NCBI GenBank assembly: GCA_963575745.1
Contig: CAUYUJ010014344.1
Span: 171,725-235,724, forward strand
DNA length: 64,000 nucleotides
Direction: 5' to 3'
DNA from: Prorocentrum cordatum
Taxonomy: Eukaryota > Sar > Dinophyceae > Prorocentrales > Prorocentraceae
The notes under the pieces are model-generated. The model had not been told where the DNA came from. It did not search any database and worked only from the letters and a program-made list of their open reading frames with translations. Positions within the stretch are counted from its first letter, which is position 1. Each line of letters starts with the position of its first letter. Of the stretch, positions 33,420 to 43,435 are shown piece after piece. Position numbers and translations under genes: made by a program.

Positions 33420-36400
33420 TTGGAGAGGCGCGGCTACCACTTGAGGGGCATCTTCGACAAGAACCTGGAGCCGCTGGTAGGAGGCGCGCTCCTGGAGCAT
33501 GCCCGGAAGGTGGCCGAGGAGGGGGCGAGGGCGACGTTCAGAGGCATGCCGTCACGCCTCAACGCCCTGCCGCACGCGAGTGCGAAAGACCACCGGGGCG
33601 AGGTCACGCGCGCCCTCGTGAAAGACGCGGCCAAAGGCCGAGTCTTACTGTGCACCAACGTACACGAGCGTTTACTCAGTAGAGTGGCGAGCGCTCCGAT
33701 GGCGAGGGCACCCAAGCAGAACCCAGACCGCGCCATGAGCGATAAGGGCAGGCTGATCTGGGGCGGCACCGTGCCCAACCAGAGCTGCACCAAGGAGGAA
33801 CACCCCTCGGACCAGCCGCGACACGAGGATCTGGCGCGCATCATCATCTGGTGGGAGGTCAGGATGCCGGGCGTGGACATCCTCTTGTCCCAGAAGAACG
33901 TCAAGAACGCTTTCAGGTGGGTCGTGATGCGCGAGATGGACGCCTGCAACTTCGGCGCGGATCTGGCAGGTGGCAAGTGGGGTGTGGCAGCGCTGATCAA
34001 GGCGGTCTACATGGTCTTGGCGTTCGGCTGGACGGGCAGCCCAGGCGAGTGGATGATCAAGGCCTGGGTTGCCAAATTCTACCATGCAGCGCACCGCCCA
34101 GCAGACGCGCGGTGGGACGACGACGCCCCCTTCCACAGCTCCTTCCCGATGGGCGACCAGGTCCTCGCGGAGGCCGACATCGGCACCAGGGCGGCGCAGA
34201 GCGGCGGCGCGGCGCTGGAGGGGATCCGAGCTTGTTTGGGCGAGGGCGCGATCAACGTGGAGAAGGACCTCGAAGAAGGCGGCTGGGGGACCTGCAAGAT
34301 ATGCCGGGGCCTCCTTTACCGCGCCGAGGAGGGCGCGCTGGAGATGCCTGGGCCGAGAATCGAGAAGGCGGCCCACCTCCTGGCGGACCCCGCCTTGGAC
34401 TACGGCCAGCAAAACATCCCTTGGAACTTCATGGAGATCTACAAGGGGAACCAGCAGTGCTGGTCCCTCGTCATGCCTGCCATGAGGTGCCTCGCTAGCG
34501 CTGCCGACGCGCTCGTGCGAGGCCGCCCGCGGAGGCTGGCCGGGCCGGAGGGGGGCGACTCCCAAGGCGCGCTCGCCTGGACAGGCGTCTGGCAGGCCAC
34601 CGAGGTGGCGCGGGTCCTGACGGCAGACAAGTCGAAGTGGAGCTCGCGATTCACGGGGGCCCTGCCGGGCGTGCTCTCGATCAACGAGAAGCTCGCGCTC
34701 CCGGGCTGGCGCTGCAGGGTGATCTGGGTGACGGGGACCGCGACTCCGCAGAGGATCGCCACAGTCGACTGGGTGAACTCCAAGTGCGCCTTCCACTCGG
34801 TGCCCGAGTTCATGCAGGCCCTGATGGAGACTGTGGGGGTCGAGGAGGATGAAGAGGCCATCGTCGCGATCGCGGAGATCATGAATCTGGTCACCTTCGC
34901 AGCTAAGGCGGGCGCGGAGGGCTGGCGGGAGGGCGGTGTGGTCATGATCGGCGGGGACAACTACAACGCCCACTGCTGGCTGCAGAACAGGCGCGCCAAG
35001 AACCGCTATGCCAGGTTCCTGGTCATGGTGATCACGTGCCTGGAGGCGGTCTACGGCTACGAGGTGGTTAGTGCGTATTTCCGCACCTACCACGACGTCA
35101 CGGCGGACACCTTCTCCCGGGGGGAGGGCGAGGGGGCGGCGGCCCTGGCACAGGCGCGGGGGCTCGAGGTGGTCAGCCTGAGGGACAGCTGGGCACGGCA
35201 CCTTGAGCGAGGCTGGCTGCGCCGGGCGCTGATCTGGGAAGGCCAAAGCGACGCGGGCGCGCGCGCGGCTCAGCAGATCTCGGCGGCTCGCCGCGAACCG
35301 CATCGGCCTAGGGCCCCGCAGCTGACTCCCTGGCTGGCGGCGAAGCTAGTCGAGTGGAGAGGAGCGACGGGGGCCCTCTGCAAGGCAGGCGCCCGGCGAG
35401 GAGCCATCGTCTGGATGCTGGGCGCGCCGGGGGCCCCGAGTGCAGGCCACTCCGTCTGGCCACCTGGAGTGGCGGAGTGGCCCGCCAGAGGCCCGAGCAG
35501 AACGGGCGTGGTGGCGGCCAGCCTCGCCGACGATAGCGGCGAGGAAGCGCGGCACTGGGCCGAGTTCGTCCTCCAGGCGGGCGCCGAGGTGGCCATCCCC
35601 GACGCCCCAGGACCAGCAGACCTGGACCCGGCGCTCCAGAAGCTGAAGGGCGCGGGCTACAGCTGGGAGGAGGAAGAGGTCTGCTGCGCGAGGCTAGGAG
35701 ACGCGACGGCGAGGCAGCGCAGAGTCGTCGTGGCCGTCAGAGGAGGCGGCGAGGCGGCCGGCCTGGGTCAGGAGCACAACGGGCCCATGATAATCAAGGC
35801 GAGCGTAGGCAAGCCCAGCCTGGACACGGTCAGGTTGAGCAGCGAGGCCGGCGAGCTGGTCTTGGACCCGTGCATTCCGAAGAGAGGAAGTCCAGACGGG
35901 GCCAGGCCCTGCGGCCACTGTCACTCGAAGGACGGAGGAGCTAAGGAGCTCGTCTTCTCGGTCGAGGGCCCGCCCCCGAGCAGCAGGAGTGCGGCGGCAG
36001 GAGGCAAGCCCGGAGAACGCATCCTCGTCCAGGACGCGCGCAACCCCATTCCAGGAGCGAGGCAGGCTTGGTACGAGGAGACCTGGAAGCTGATGGGCGG
36101 GTCCGCGGCGATGTTTCGCAGGGCAGTGGATGCGGGCACCAGTGCAGACGCTCTCGCAGCCTGGGCCATCCGGGCAGCCACCCCGCAGTTGGCTGACGCG
36201 ATGATCGAGGAGGGGTTCGCCCAGCTCGAGTACCGCAGGAGGCGGCAAGAGGAGGCCAAGGCAGGAGTGTGCTCTCTCGCCAGAGAAGAGGAATCGTGGG
36301 CCAGGCTTCAGGCCTGGCTGCAGGTTTCCCAACCGCGAAGGGTGTTAGGACAGAAAATAAGCAAACCGCTTGAGACTTCCCCACAGAACGGCCGCGAACG

Positions 36401-36443
36401 AGACCGTGCAATACCCTTCGGCGGTTCCCCTGAGGGGTGCTGA
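33420..36443 (+). CDS. RT-RNase H polyprotein segment (1007 codons)
   Basis: The longest clean frame in the element; it begins right after TAG 33417-33419, so it is not an independent gene. The RT palm can be traced by ILLSQKNVKNAFRW (motif A region, about residue 160), LAFGWTGSPGEWM (motif B, about 200) and FPMGDQVLAEAD (motif C region, about 243). RNase H follows: VIWVTGTATP (about 440), IAEIMNLVTFAAKAG (about 487), VVMIGGDNYNAHCWL (about 510) and VTADTFSRG (about 560). At motif A an Asn and at motif C a Gly stand where catalytic Asp is expected, and the first RNase H Asp seems replaced by Thr. The about 430-residue C-terminal extension has no recognised domain. Its last about 35 residues are encoded by the first unit of the 152-bp repeat. 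Ends with TGA at 36441-36443. Confidence 0.72.
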   Translation: MERRGYHLRGIFDKNLEPLVGGALLEHARKVAEEGARATFRGMPSRLNALPHASAKDHRGEVTRALVKDAAKGRVLLCTNVHERLLSRVASAPMARAPKQNPDRAMSDKGRLIWGGTVPNQSCTKEEHPSDQPRHEDLARIIIWWEVRMPGVDILLSQKNVKNAFRWVVMREMDACNFGADLAGGKWGVAALIKAVYMVLAFGWTGSPGEWMIKAWVAKFYHAAHRPADARWDDDAPFHSSFPMGDQVLAEADIGTRAAQSGGAALEGIRACLGEGAINVEKDLEEGGWGTCKICRGLLYRAEEGALEMPGPRIEKAAHLLADPALDYGQQNIPWNFMEIYKGNQQCWSLVMPAMRCLASAADALVRGRPRRLAGPEGGDSQGALAWTGVWQATEVARVLTADKSKWSSRFTGALPGVLSINEKLALPGWRCRVIWVTGTATPQRIATVDWVNSKCAFHSVPEFMQALMETVGVEEDEEAIVAIAEIMNLVTFAAKAGAEGWREGGVVMIGGDNYNAHCWLQNRRAKNRYARFLVMVITCLEAVYGYEVVSAYFRTYHDVTADTFSRGEGEGAAALAQARGLEVVSLRDSWARHLERGWLRRALIWEGQSDAGARAAQQISAARREPHRPRAPQLTPWLAAKLVEWRGATGALCKAGARRGAIVWMLGAPGAPSAGHSVWPPGVAEWPARGPSRTGVVAASLADDSGEEARHWAEFVLQAGAEVAIPDAPGPADLDPALQKLKGAGYSWEEEEVCCARLGDATARQRRVVVAVRGGGEAAGLGQEHNGPMIIKASVGKPSLDTVRLSSEAGELVLDPCIPKRGSPDGARPCGHCHSKDGGAKELVFSVEGPPPSSRSAAAGGKPGERILVQDARNPIPGARQAWYEETWKLMGGSAAMFRRAVDAGTSADALAAWAIRAATPQLADAMIEEGFAQLEYRRRRQEEAKAGVCSLAREEESWARLQAWLQVSQPRRVLGQKISKPLETSPQNGRERDRAIPFGGSPEGC

Positions 36444-36935
36444 AATTTGAGCCTTGCCTGAGATATTTTCACAAACTGCTCTTCAAGCGAAAGGTGTCGG
36501 GACAGAAATAGGCAAACCGCTTGAGACGTTCCCACAAAACGGCCGCGAACGGGACCATGCAATACCCTTCGGCGGCTCCCTTTAGGGGTGCTGGAATCAG
36601 CGCCCCGCCTGAGACATCCTCACAATTTTCTTTCCAAGCGAAGGATGCTGGAACAGAAAATAGGTCAACCGCTTGAGACATCCCCACAAACAGGCCGCGA
36701 ACGGGACCGTGTCATACTCTTCGGCGGTTCCCTTCGGGGTGCTGAAACCAGCCCCCCACCTGAGACATCCTCACAATTTGCTCTCCAAGCGAAGGATGTT
36801 GAGACAGAATTTCAGGCAAACCGTTTGAAACGTCCCCACAAAACGGCCGCGAACGGGACCGTGCAGTGCCCTTCGGCGGTTCCCCTTTAGGGGTGCTGAA
36901 ACCAGCCCCCCACCTGAGACATCCTCACAATTACA
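36335..36935 (+). repeat. 152-bp tandem repeat, four copies, overlapping the end of the RT frame
   Basis: CGGCCGCGAACG anchors at about 36389, 36540, 36692 and 36844 give spacings of 151-152 bp. Units share CAAACCGCTTGAGAC, ACCCTTCGGCGGTTCCCC and CCTGAGACATCCTCACAA, and contain a CCCCTGAGGGG-type palindrome. It is probably the element 3' region. Confidence 0.92.
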
Positions 36936-36939
36936 CCCT

Positions 36940-37140
36940 CACAATCTGCTGTGTGTTGAGTAAGTCAGACACTTGGGAAGTCTGGGCATGAATATGTCTG
37001 GGTATGGGTGAGTCCCAGCATGAGTAAGTCTGAGTATGAGCCGGTCTGACTATGAGTAAGTAAATGTGGTCAGGTCTGAGTATGAGTATGTATGTGTATG
37101 GGTAAGTATGTGTATGAGTACGTCTAGGTATGAGGAGGGG
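36940..37140 (+). repeat. Degenerate GTATGAGTAAGTCTG minisatellite
   Basis: Units of about 12-16 bp such as GAGTAAGTCTGAGTATGAG and GTATGTGTATGGGTAAG run from about 36955 to 37130. From 37140 to 37490 there is a G/T-rich decayed region (GGGCTTTAAGGGTTAAGG and similar) without genes. Confidence 0.75.
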
Positions 37141-37496
37141 AGGAGGAAGAGGAGGAGGAGGCGTCCAAGTAATAACAAGAACCCCATCTTAGGAAACGGG
37201 GAAAACAAATGCGTTAAGGTTTTCTGGCTTGCGGCCTCGAGAACTTCATGGTTCAGTTGGTTAATGGTTTAGGTGTCAACGGCGTCACGGATTGAAAGGG
37301 TCGCAGGGTATCCGGGCTTTAGGGCGCGCGGGCTTATGGGCTTTAAGGGTTAAGGAGTTTGCTGGCTCGAAACCTTGAAAAGGTTGAAGGGTTGAATGGT
37401 TGGAGGATCTCACGGACTTTTAGGTTTTATGGGCTAAGGATTCAAGGGCTTTGATGGCTCACAGGTTTATCGTCGCCTTTCCATCATCAACACCGC

Positions 37497-37541
37497 CGCC
37501 ATCAGCATCAGCATCAGCATCAGCATCAGCATCAGCATCAG

Positions 37542-37588
<47 letters not shown>

Positions 37589-37605
37589 GCAGCATCATTA
37601 TCATC
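37497..37605 (+). repeat. CATCAG/CAT microsatellite
   Basis: CATCAGCATCAGCATCAGCA changes to a pure CAT run (about 37542-37587), then mixed units. Confidence 0.95.
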
Positions 37606-37689
37606 ATTATCATTGCCATCTTTTGGACATCGTCATCATCGGTGCCACCACCATCACCATCACCACCATGATCATCCAGTCATCCGTCG

Positions 37690-38455
37690 CAGGCACGCCG
37701 CCCTCTACGACGCCTGTGCGGCGACTCTACAAACGCCTGCGTAACGCCTTTAAGACGCCCGTACGACGCTTTGAAAACGCTTCTACGACGCCCTCACGAA
37801 GCTCTAAGACGCCCGTGCGACGACTCGAAGACGCCCGTACGACGCCTATAAGACGCCCGTGCGACGCCTCGAAGACGCCTCTGAGCCGGTTGTCAAGACG
37901 CCCGTACGACACCGGTACGACGCCTCTAGGACGCCCGTACGACGTCTCTAAGAATACCCGTACGACGCCTCGACGACGCCCGTACAACCTCCCTTAAGAC
38001 GCCCGTGCGACGCGCCTCTAAGACGCCCGTACGACGCTTCTTAAGACGCCCGTGCGACGCCTGCAAGACGCCCGCACGACGCCTCGAAGACGCCCTCGCG
38101 ACGCCTCTAAGACGCCCGCGCGACGCCTTTAAAACGCCCATACGACGCCGCTAAGACGCCTCTGGGACGCCCGTACGACGCTTCTGACACGCCCGTGCGA
38201 CGCCTCTAGGACGCCAGCATGACGCCTCTAAGACGCCCGTGCGACGCTCAGAAAAGGCCCCACTCGACGCATTGACACCCCCGTGCGACGCCCACTAAGA
38301 CGCCCGTGTGACGCTTCGGAGACGCCCTTACGACGCCTCTAGGACGCCCTCACGACGCCCGCGCGACGTCTCGAAAACGCCCGTACGACGCCTCTAAAAC
38401 GCCCGCACGACGCTTCGAAGACGTCCGTACGACGCCTCTAAGACGCCCGTGGGGC
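37690..38455 (+). repeat. 11-bp/22-bp minisatellite
   Basis: About 765 bp of alternating 11-mers GACGCCCGTAC and GACGCCTCTAA, forming a 22-bp unit with variation at CGTACG/CGTGCG and CTCTAA/CTTCGA. Since 22 is not a multiple of three, no long frame persists. About 140 bp of unique AT-richer DNA follows. Confidence 0.93.
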
Positions 38456-38599
38456 TTCTCATAGAGGTTGTTTGGAATGTGTTCCTTCGGATTGTTTCGA
38501 ATGTGTACCAGAGGGGGTTGCAATTTGTATTAAGTTGGTTGGAATTGGAACATTGGTTCTACTTTGACGTAATTTGTCTTATTTTCGGTCGAACACGGC

Positions 38600-39440
38600 G
38601 GGGGCTGAGATGCAAGGGGGGATTCGAACCGGAGAGGGCCCTCCCCTCTCGAGGGGAAGGAGGTGTTCGAACTGGGGGGGGGGGTCCGAATTGCAAAAGG
38701 GGGGGGGGGTTCAAACTGGATGGGGGCTCCCCCCTGTCCATTGGGGGGGGGGTTGGAACCCTTGGGGGGGGGAGCCCTCTGTCCAAGGCGGGCGGGTGGA
38801 ACCGGGGAGGGCCCTCCCCTTCCCAATGGGAGGGAGGTGTTCGAACAAGGGGGGGCCCTGAGTTGCAAGTGGGTGGGGCCCCCCCCTGTCCAGGGGGGGT
38901 TCTCACCGTTAAGGGGGGCGCCCTCTGTCCACTGAAGGGTTTTCGAACCGGGGGGGCGGCCTCCCCCCTTCCAGTTGCAGGGGGGGTGCGTTCGAACCGA
39001 GGGGTGGGGGGCCCCCGTGAATTGCAAGGGGGGGGTGTTCGACGGCGTGCGCCGGCGCCGGCGGCGTTGGCATCGTTGGGCAGTGACGACGATGGGGGCC
39101 CACCTCCACGCAACCGACGACGGCGGGCGCTGGCGCCAGCGCCCGCACCGTCGGGCAGCGACGACGACAACGACGACGACGGCGACGACGACGACGGCGG
39201 TGTCGACGACGACGGCGACGACTTGCAACTCAGCGGGGGGGCCCCATGTTCGAACCGCGGTTCGAACACCCCCGCTTGCAACTCAGGGGAAGGTTGGCCC
39301 CCCTGGTTCGAAGACCCCCCCATTCCTTGAAAGTCAGGGGGGCCGCCACGCGGGCGGTTCGAGCCCCCCAAGGCCCCCTCCCAAGGTCGGGGGGTGGGCT
39401 CGAATAGGGAGGCTGGTGTCCGTGGGGGGAGGGGGGCCAA
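38600..39440 (+). repeat. G-run/TTCGAA repeat region
   Basis: Repeated blocks of 8-12 G separated by TTCGAACTGG, CCCTGTCCA and CCTTCCCAATGGG sequences at roughly 40-50-bp spacing. The minus strand reads as Pro-rich with recurring TTCGAA. Potential G-quadruplex DNA. A GACGACGACG run interrupts it (39150-39220). Confidence 0.8.
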
Positions 39441-39459
39441 CTTTCTGGGGGCGCTCCAT

Positions 39460-39655
39460 ATTTCCTAACCATCCTGTGGTGTTGGGTCCTCGTTCTGAAA
39501 AGACAGCGCCCCGCGTCTCCTCTCCTCCTCCTCTTCCCCCTCCTCCCCCTCCTCCCTCCTCCCATCCCTGCCTCTGCTCTCCGCATGCCCATCCCATTCT
39601 GGCACACCCCTCACATGGTTCGTGGCCCCATAGGGAGCTGCACTTGTGACTGTTC
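39460..39655 (+). repeat. Minimal satellite module: leader copy 4, CT tract, one unit
   Basis: CCTAACCATCCTGTGGTG (39468) and TTGGGTCCTCGTTCTGAAAA are followed by a (TCCTCC)n tract and a single partial satellite unit (CACACCCCTCACATGGTTCG, TGGCCCCATAGGGAGCTGCA). It then stops without a trailer. Confidence 0.8.
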
Positions 39656-41270
39656 ATTGCGCTTTTCAGGCAAGTGTGCGCGAAACTGCTCTCAAGGGAT
39701 CGACAAGTACACAAGCAGAAATTTTCAGAGGTCCGCGCGTATTTCTTGGATCGACGCTGGGCCCTCCTCCCTGGCGCTTGGAACGTGCCAGGGGGGGGCG
39801 CCGGAGCTCCGCCGGGGGGGGGGCCAGCTCCGATCGGAGAAATCCTCGCGGACCTGCGAAAGGTTACGCTCGTGCAGGTGTGTGCTTCTCTATACTATCA
39901 GAAGGGGGCGGAGGATTGGAGGAGGAAGGCGAGGAGACGGGAGAGGACGTGGGTACTACCGTCTGGTCGTGCTCGCTCGCATGCTCCCAGCACTGCACTG
40001 CAGCTGATTGCGACGGGCACGCATCACGCTTCTATCCCCTGGCACTGCGCCCCACCCAAGTCGCATACGGATGAGGGGTAGTGGAAGGAGGAGGCGGAGG
40101 AGGAGGAGGAGGAGGAGCAGGAGGATAATGGAGATGAGGAGGAAGAACATGAAAAGGTCGAGCAGGAACATGAGAGGAGGGTGAGGAGGACGAGGAGGAG
40201 GGGCAGGTCAAAAACACCTTCATCGAGCTTGAGGGCGACAAGGATCGGTGCCGCTTCTATTCATCGCCTCCACCCCTTCTCGTGCGTTGTGGACGTTCTC
40301 GTCATCCCGTCTCTTTTGTCTCATCCTCCTTCGCTCCAAATCTCCCTCCCATTCCTTCTCCTTCCCTTCCTCCCTCTACTCCTCCCCTCCCCTCTCCTCC
40401 CTTGCTCTCCCTCTCTCCCTCTCTTTACCTCTTGCTGTCTCTCTCTCTCTCTCTGTCTTCAGCCTCTCCCTCTGTGCCTCGAGGGCACATCGTTCCACAG
40501 CGTGCCATAATGCGCTGAGCGCGCTCCGGGACGCTCTGGAAGGGCCGCGGCGCCCGATGCAAACTCCAGGCGTGCCCTCTCTCAGGGATCTCATTCCACC
40601 GTCTTGTGTCCGCGGTCATGCTCGGGGGCCCTCAAACCGTGCGGTGACCACATCCTGTGGGGAGTCTGTGGGGATCGGGGGTGGCCGCACCGTTTTGGGA
40701 CTGGGGCCGTTCTCCGAGGATGCCTCGAGCAACCGAGGCCCTCCAGGAGCCCCACGCCGTGCGGTGACGGACCGTGCGGTGACGGATCCTTGGGACTTCG
40801 AGGTCACCGCACGATGGTCTGTCCACTGTACCGCCCTGGCGCCCCGAAGCATGCCCGCCGCGTGCCCCCCCCCCCCCCACGCCGCGACCAGCGCCTGCCC
40901 CCCGAGGAGCCCGAGCCGAGCCGCATGTGCGTGTCCGAGCCCGCGCCCATCGCCGAGGGCATGGTGCGCCCGCTCCGCCCCCGCCCGGACGTCGCGGCTT
41001 CTTCGTAACGTTGACCCCCAGACCTCTCGGCTTGTGCCCGCGGGTTGGTCTTTCATCCTGGGCGGTGTTGCAGAGGGCGCCCTCGAGAAGAGTCGAAGAA
41101 GAACAACAGCAGAGCGATACACTGCTGGAGCTCCGCGCTGTACCCTCTCCCTGGCGCGCGGAGCGTGCCAGTGGCTGCGCCGGAGACGCCGCCAGGGGGC
41201 CCCAGCGCAGGTCAAAGAAGTCTGCGCGGAGCTCCGAAAGATGATGTTCATTTAGCTTTTTCGTCCTCCA
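39656..41270. other. No certain gene; two similar coding-like fragments
   Basis: PGAWNVPGGGAGAPPGGGPA and ILADLRKVTLVQ (39766-39885), followed by GTGTGTG, resemble a fragment near 41140-41250 (LARGACQWLRRRR, CAELRKMMFI). These may be two copies of an exon or repeat. CT-rich DNA covers 40320-40480. No function is assigned. Confidence 0.3.
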
Positions 41271-41994
41271 GAGAGGGCCTCGACTTCGTGGGATCTACAG
41301 GTTGGCATCGCTTTCCTGGCGGACGGCCCGCGAAAGGCGGCGGAGGCAAGACAGTGGCCGCTCCGCCAGCTGAAGGCCGGCAGATGCCGTCGGAGGCAAG
41401 AATCGCCCCCCAAAGAGATGACAACATTTGGGGGCATTTTGGGGGCTCAGGGTCCGGGAGCTGGCCAGATGATCCCAGGGTCCTGAACATTGAGCCGTGG
41501 ACGCCGCGGATTGTGAGCATTTGGCCGTCTTGGTGTTGTCCGTGCTCCAGGTGCCTGGCGCGGGCGCAGCGGCTGCCATCGCCGCTGCCGCAGCCGCCAG
41601 CGCCGCAGCCGCGCTGCTCTCTGGCAGCGCACCCCCGACAGGCGCAGCCCCATGCCGGGCGGCTCCTGCCCGCACGAACCCATTCGGCGGTTCAAAGATG
41701 GGGCCCGCAGTGATTGGGTCTTGATGAGGGGGAAGGGGGGCCCCCAGGTTGAACTTGTACACTGTTTGAGGCCCTTCGCCCTTAGGGCTCCACCCCTCAG
41801 GGCCCCATCTTTGAGTCGGCGACCGTGCGTCTTCCCAGCGTGCACACTCGCGTGCGTGCATGGCCGCTCTCGTCTGCGCCCTCTGACGGCGCTTTTGCGT
41901 TGCGCCTGCCTGAGGGCCCGCTCTCTTCCCGCCTGGCTGTCCGGGGTCTCGGCGCCACATGGTGTGACACAGAGAGAGGAGAGGAACAGAGAAC

Positions 41995-42325
41995 CAGCGT
42001 GTGCGTGTGCAACAGGGAGAGGAGAGAGCGAGAGAGAAGAGAGAGAGAGAGAGAGACAGAGACAGAGAGAGGGTACTTGCATACGTGTATGTGTGTGTAT
42101 GTCCCTCTCTCGTGCTTTTTTTCCGCTCGCTCTCTCGCTCTCTCTCGCTCTCTCCGTTCCTTGGTCTTGGCCTGGATGTCGCCGCCTTCGCCTGTATGGT
42201 GTGGCGAGTCTTTCTCGCCCGTTTGACTCGGGTAGCCATCGTGACCGTGAATGTCAAACTTTTGCCGTTCTGGCTCTCGCGTTCCCCGTTTCCATTCTCT
42301 ATCTCCCTATACATCGCTCTCTGCT

Positions 42326-42361
<36 letters not shown>

Positions 42362-42740
42362 TTCTGCGTCCACACGGATTCACATTTGTACCGTAGCACC
42401 CCGCAGATGCGGATAAGAGTGAGGAGGCGGTGGGGACGTCGGGATTCTGCGAGACTCTGGAGAAGCCCGCCGCAGGCGCCAAAGCTTCACAAATTATGCA
42501 ACGAGCCCGCCGCAGGCGCGGATTTTTTGGGTCAACCAATGTGGGTATGTCGCGGGTGGGTCTCAAATGGATCGCGGGTGGGTCGCGGGTGGGTCGCTGT
42601 TGGGCCACTTGGCCACCGAACAGCACATGTGTGCTTGTATGCAAGTGTGTATGGACGTGCGTGTGTGTGTGTGTGTGTATGTGTGCGTGTGCTTGAGCGT
42701 GTGTGTCTGCGTGTGCGTGTGACCCGCGTCCGCCGCTTTT
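41995..42740 (+). repeat. GA, CT and GT dinucleotide repeats
   Basis: GAGAGAGAGA-rich at 42010-42072, CTCTCT-rich at 42105-42155 and 42330-42362, GTGTGT-rich at 42655-42720. Between them, 42560-42600 carries four copies of GGGTGGGTCGC. 41271-41995 and 42740-43430 hold no gene that I can support. Confidence 0.88.
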
Positions 42741-43435
42741 GCTAACGGCGAACGTTCAGTGGTTTTGTTTGTGGCTTGGCGTTCATCGAGGCTAACGGTT
42801 TTTCCTCGCATGGTTGCAGGAGGTCGTCAATTCGTCGCCAGCGAGACCCGTAGCACAGTTTCCGCGTGATTGCACCGCGTCGCTATGTCGGAGGACCAAG
42901 TGTTTATGTATGTTTGTGTATAGGGCCGTGTCGTTTGGGTCACCCGTTTTCTAGATTTCAATTTCTGAGTTCTGCCATTGCAGCCAGCTCGTGTGTTCCC
43001 CTTGCTCCACTGTGTTATCTCACTGCTGCTTGGTTTGCTTCGCGCCCGCATTGGCGTTTGGTTTCGGCACAGATGCGGGCCGTCTCCATTCACTGCTCCT
43101 TTCTGTTGTACATGGCCTCTCCTGTTGTTCACTGGCGGTTTTGTTCTGCGACATGTTTAACTACCAGGCATCATTACGTGGAGTTCGGTTCGTGCCTGTT
43201 CCTCTTGCGACCGCTTGAGCTTGCCCCATATCAGCTTTGGCCCCTGGAGACCAGGATTGTGACTAACTAGTACACTTCGGCACATCGATCAACCAGTATC
43301 CCGGCAAAGCAACCTAACAGCGATGTGTAGGAGCATATCTGAATGCATTCCCCTTAAGATTCAGATGAGAATCCATTTGCAGAATTCTGTTGTTCTCGCA
43401 GTCGTAGTCGCATTCGCGATGACAGTCGCAGTGGC

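Noticed and set aside
37240-37320. tRNA-like TGGTTCAGTTGGTTAATGG
   Set aside because: Resembles a D-arm/A box, but no matching acceptor stem, anticodon arm or B box follows.
37300-37450. Telomere-like TTTAGGG repeats
   Set aside because: Only scattered CTTTAGGG and CTTTAAGGG words; there is no tandem telomeric array.
38530-39440. Pro-rich minus-strand frames of 230-290 codons
   Set aside because: They are produced by the G-run repeat on the plus strand; composition is purely repeat-driven.
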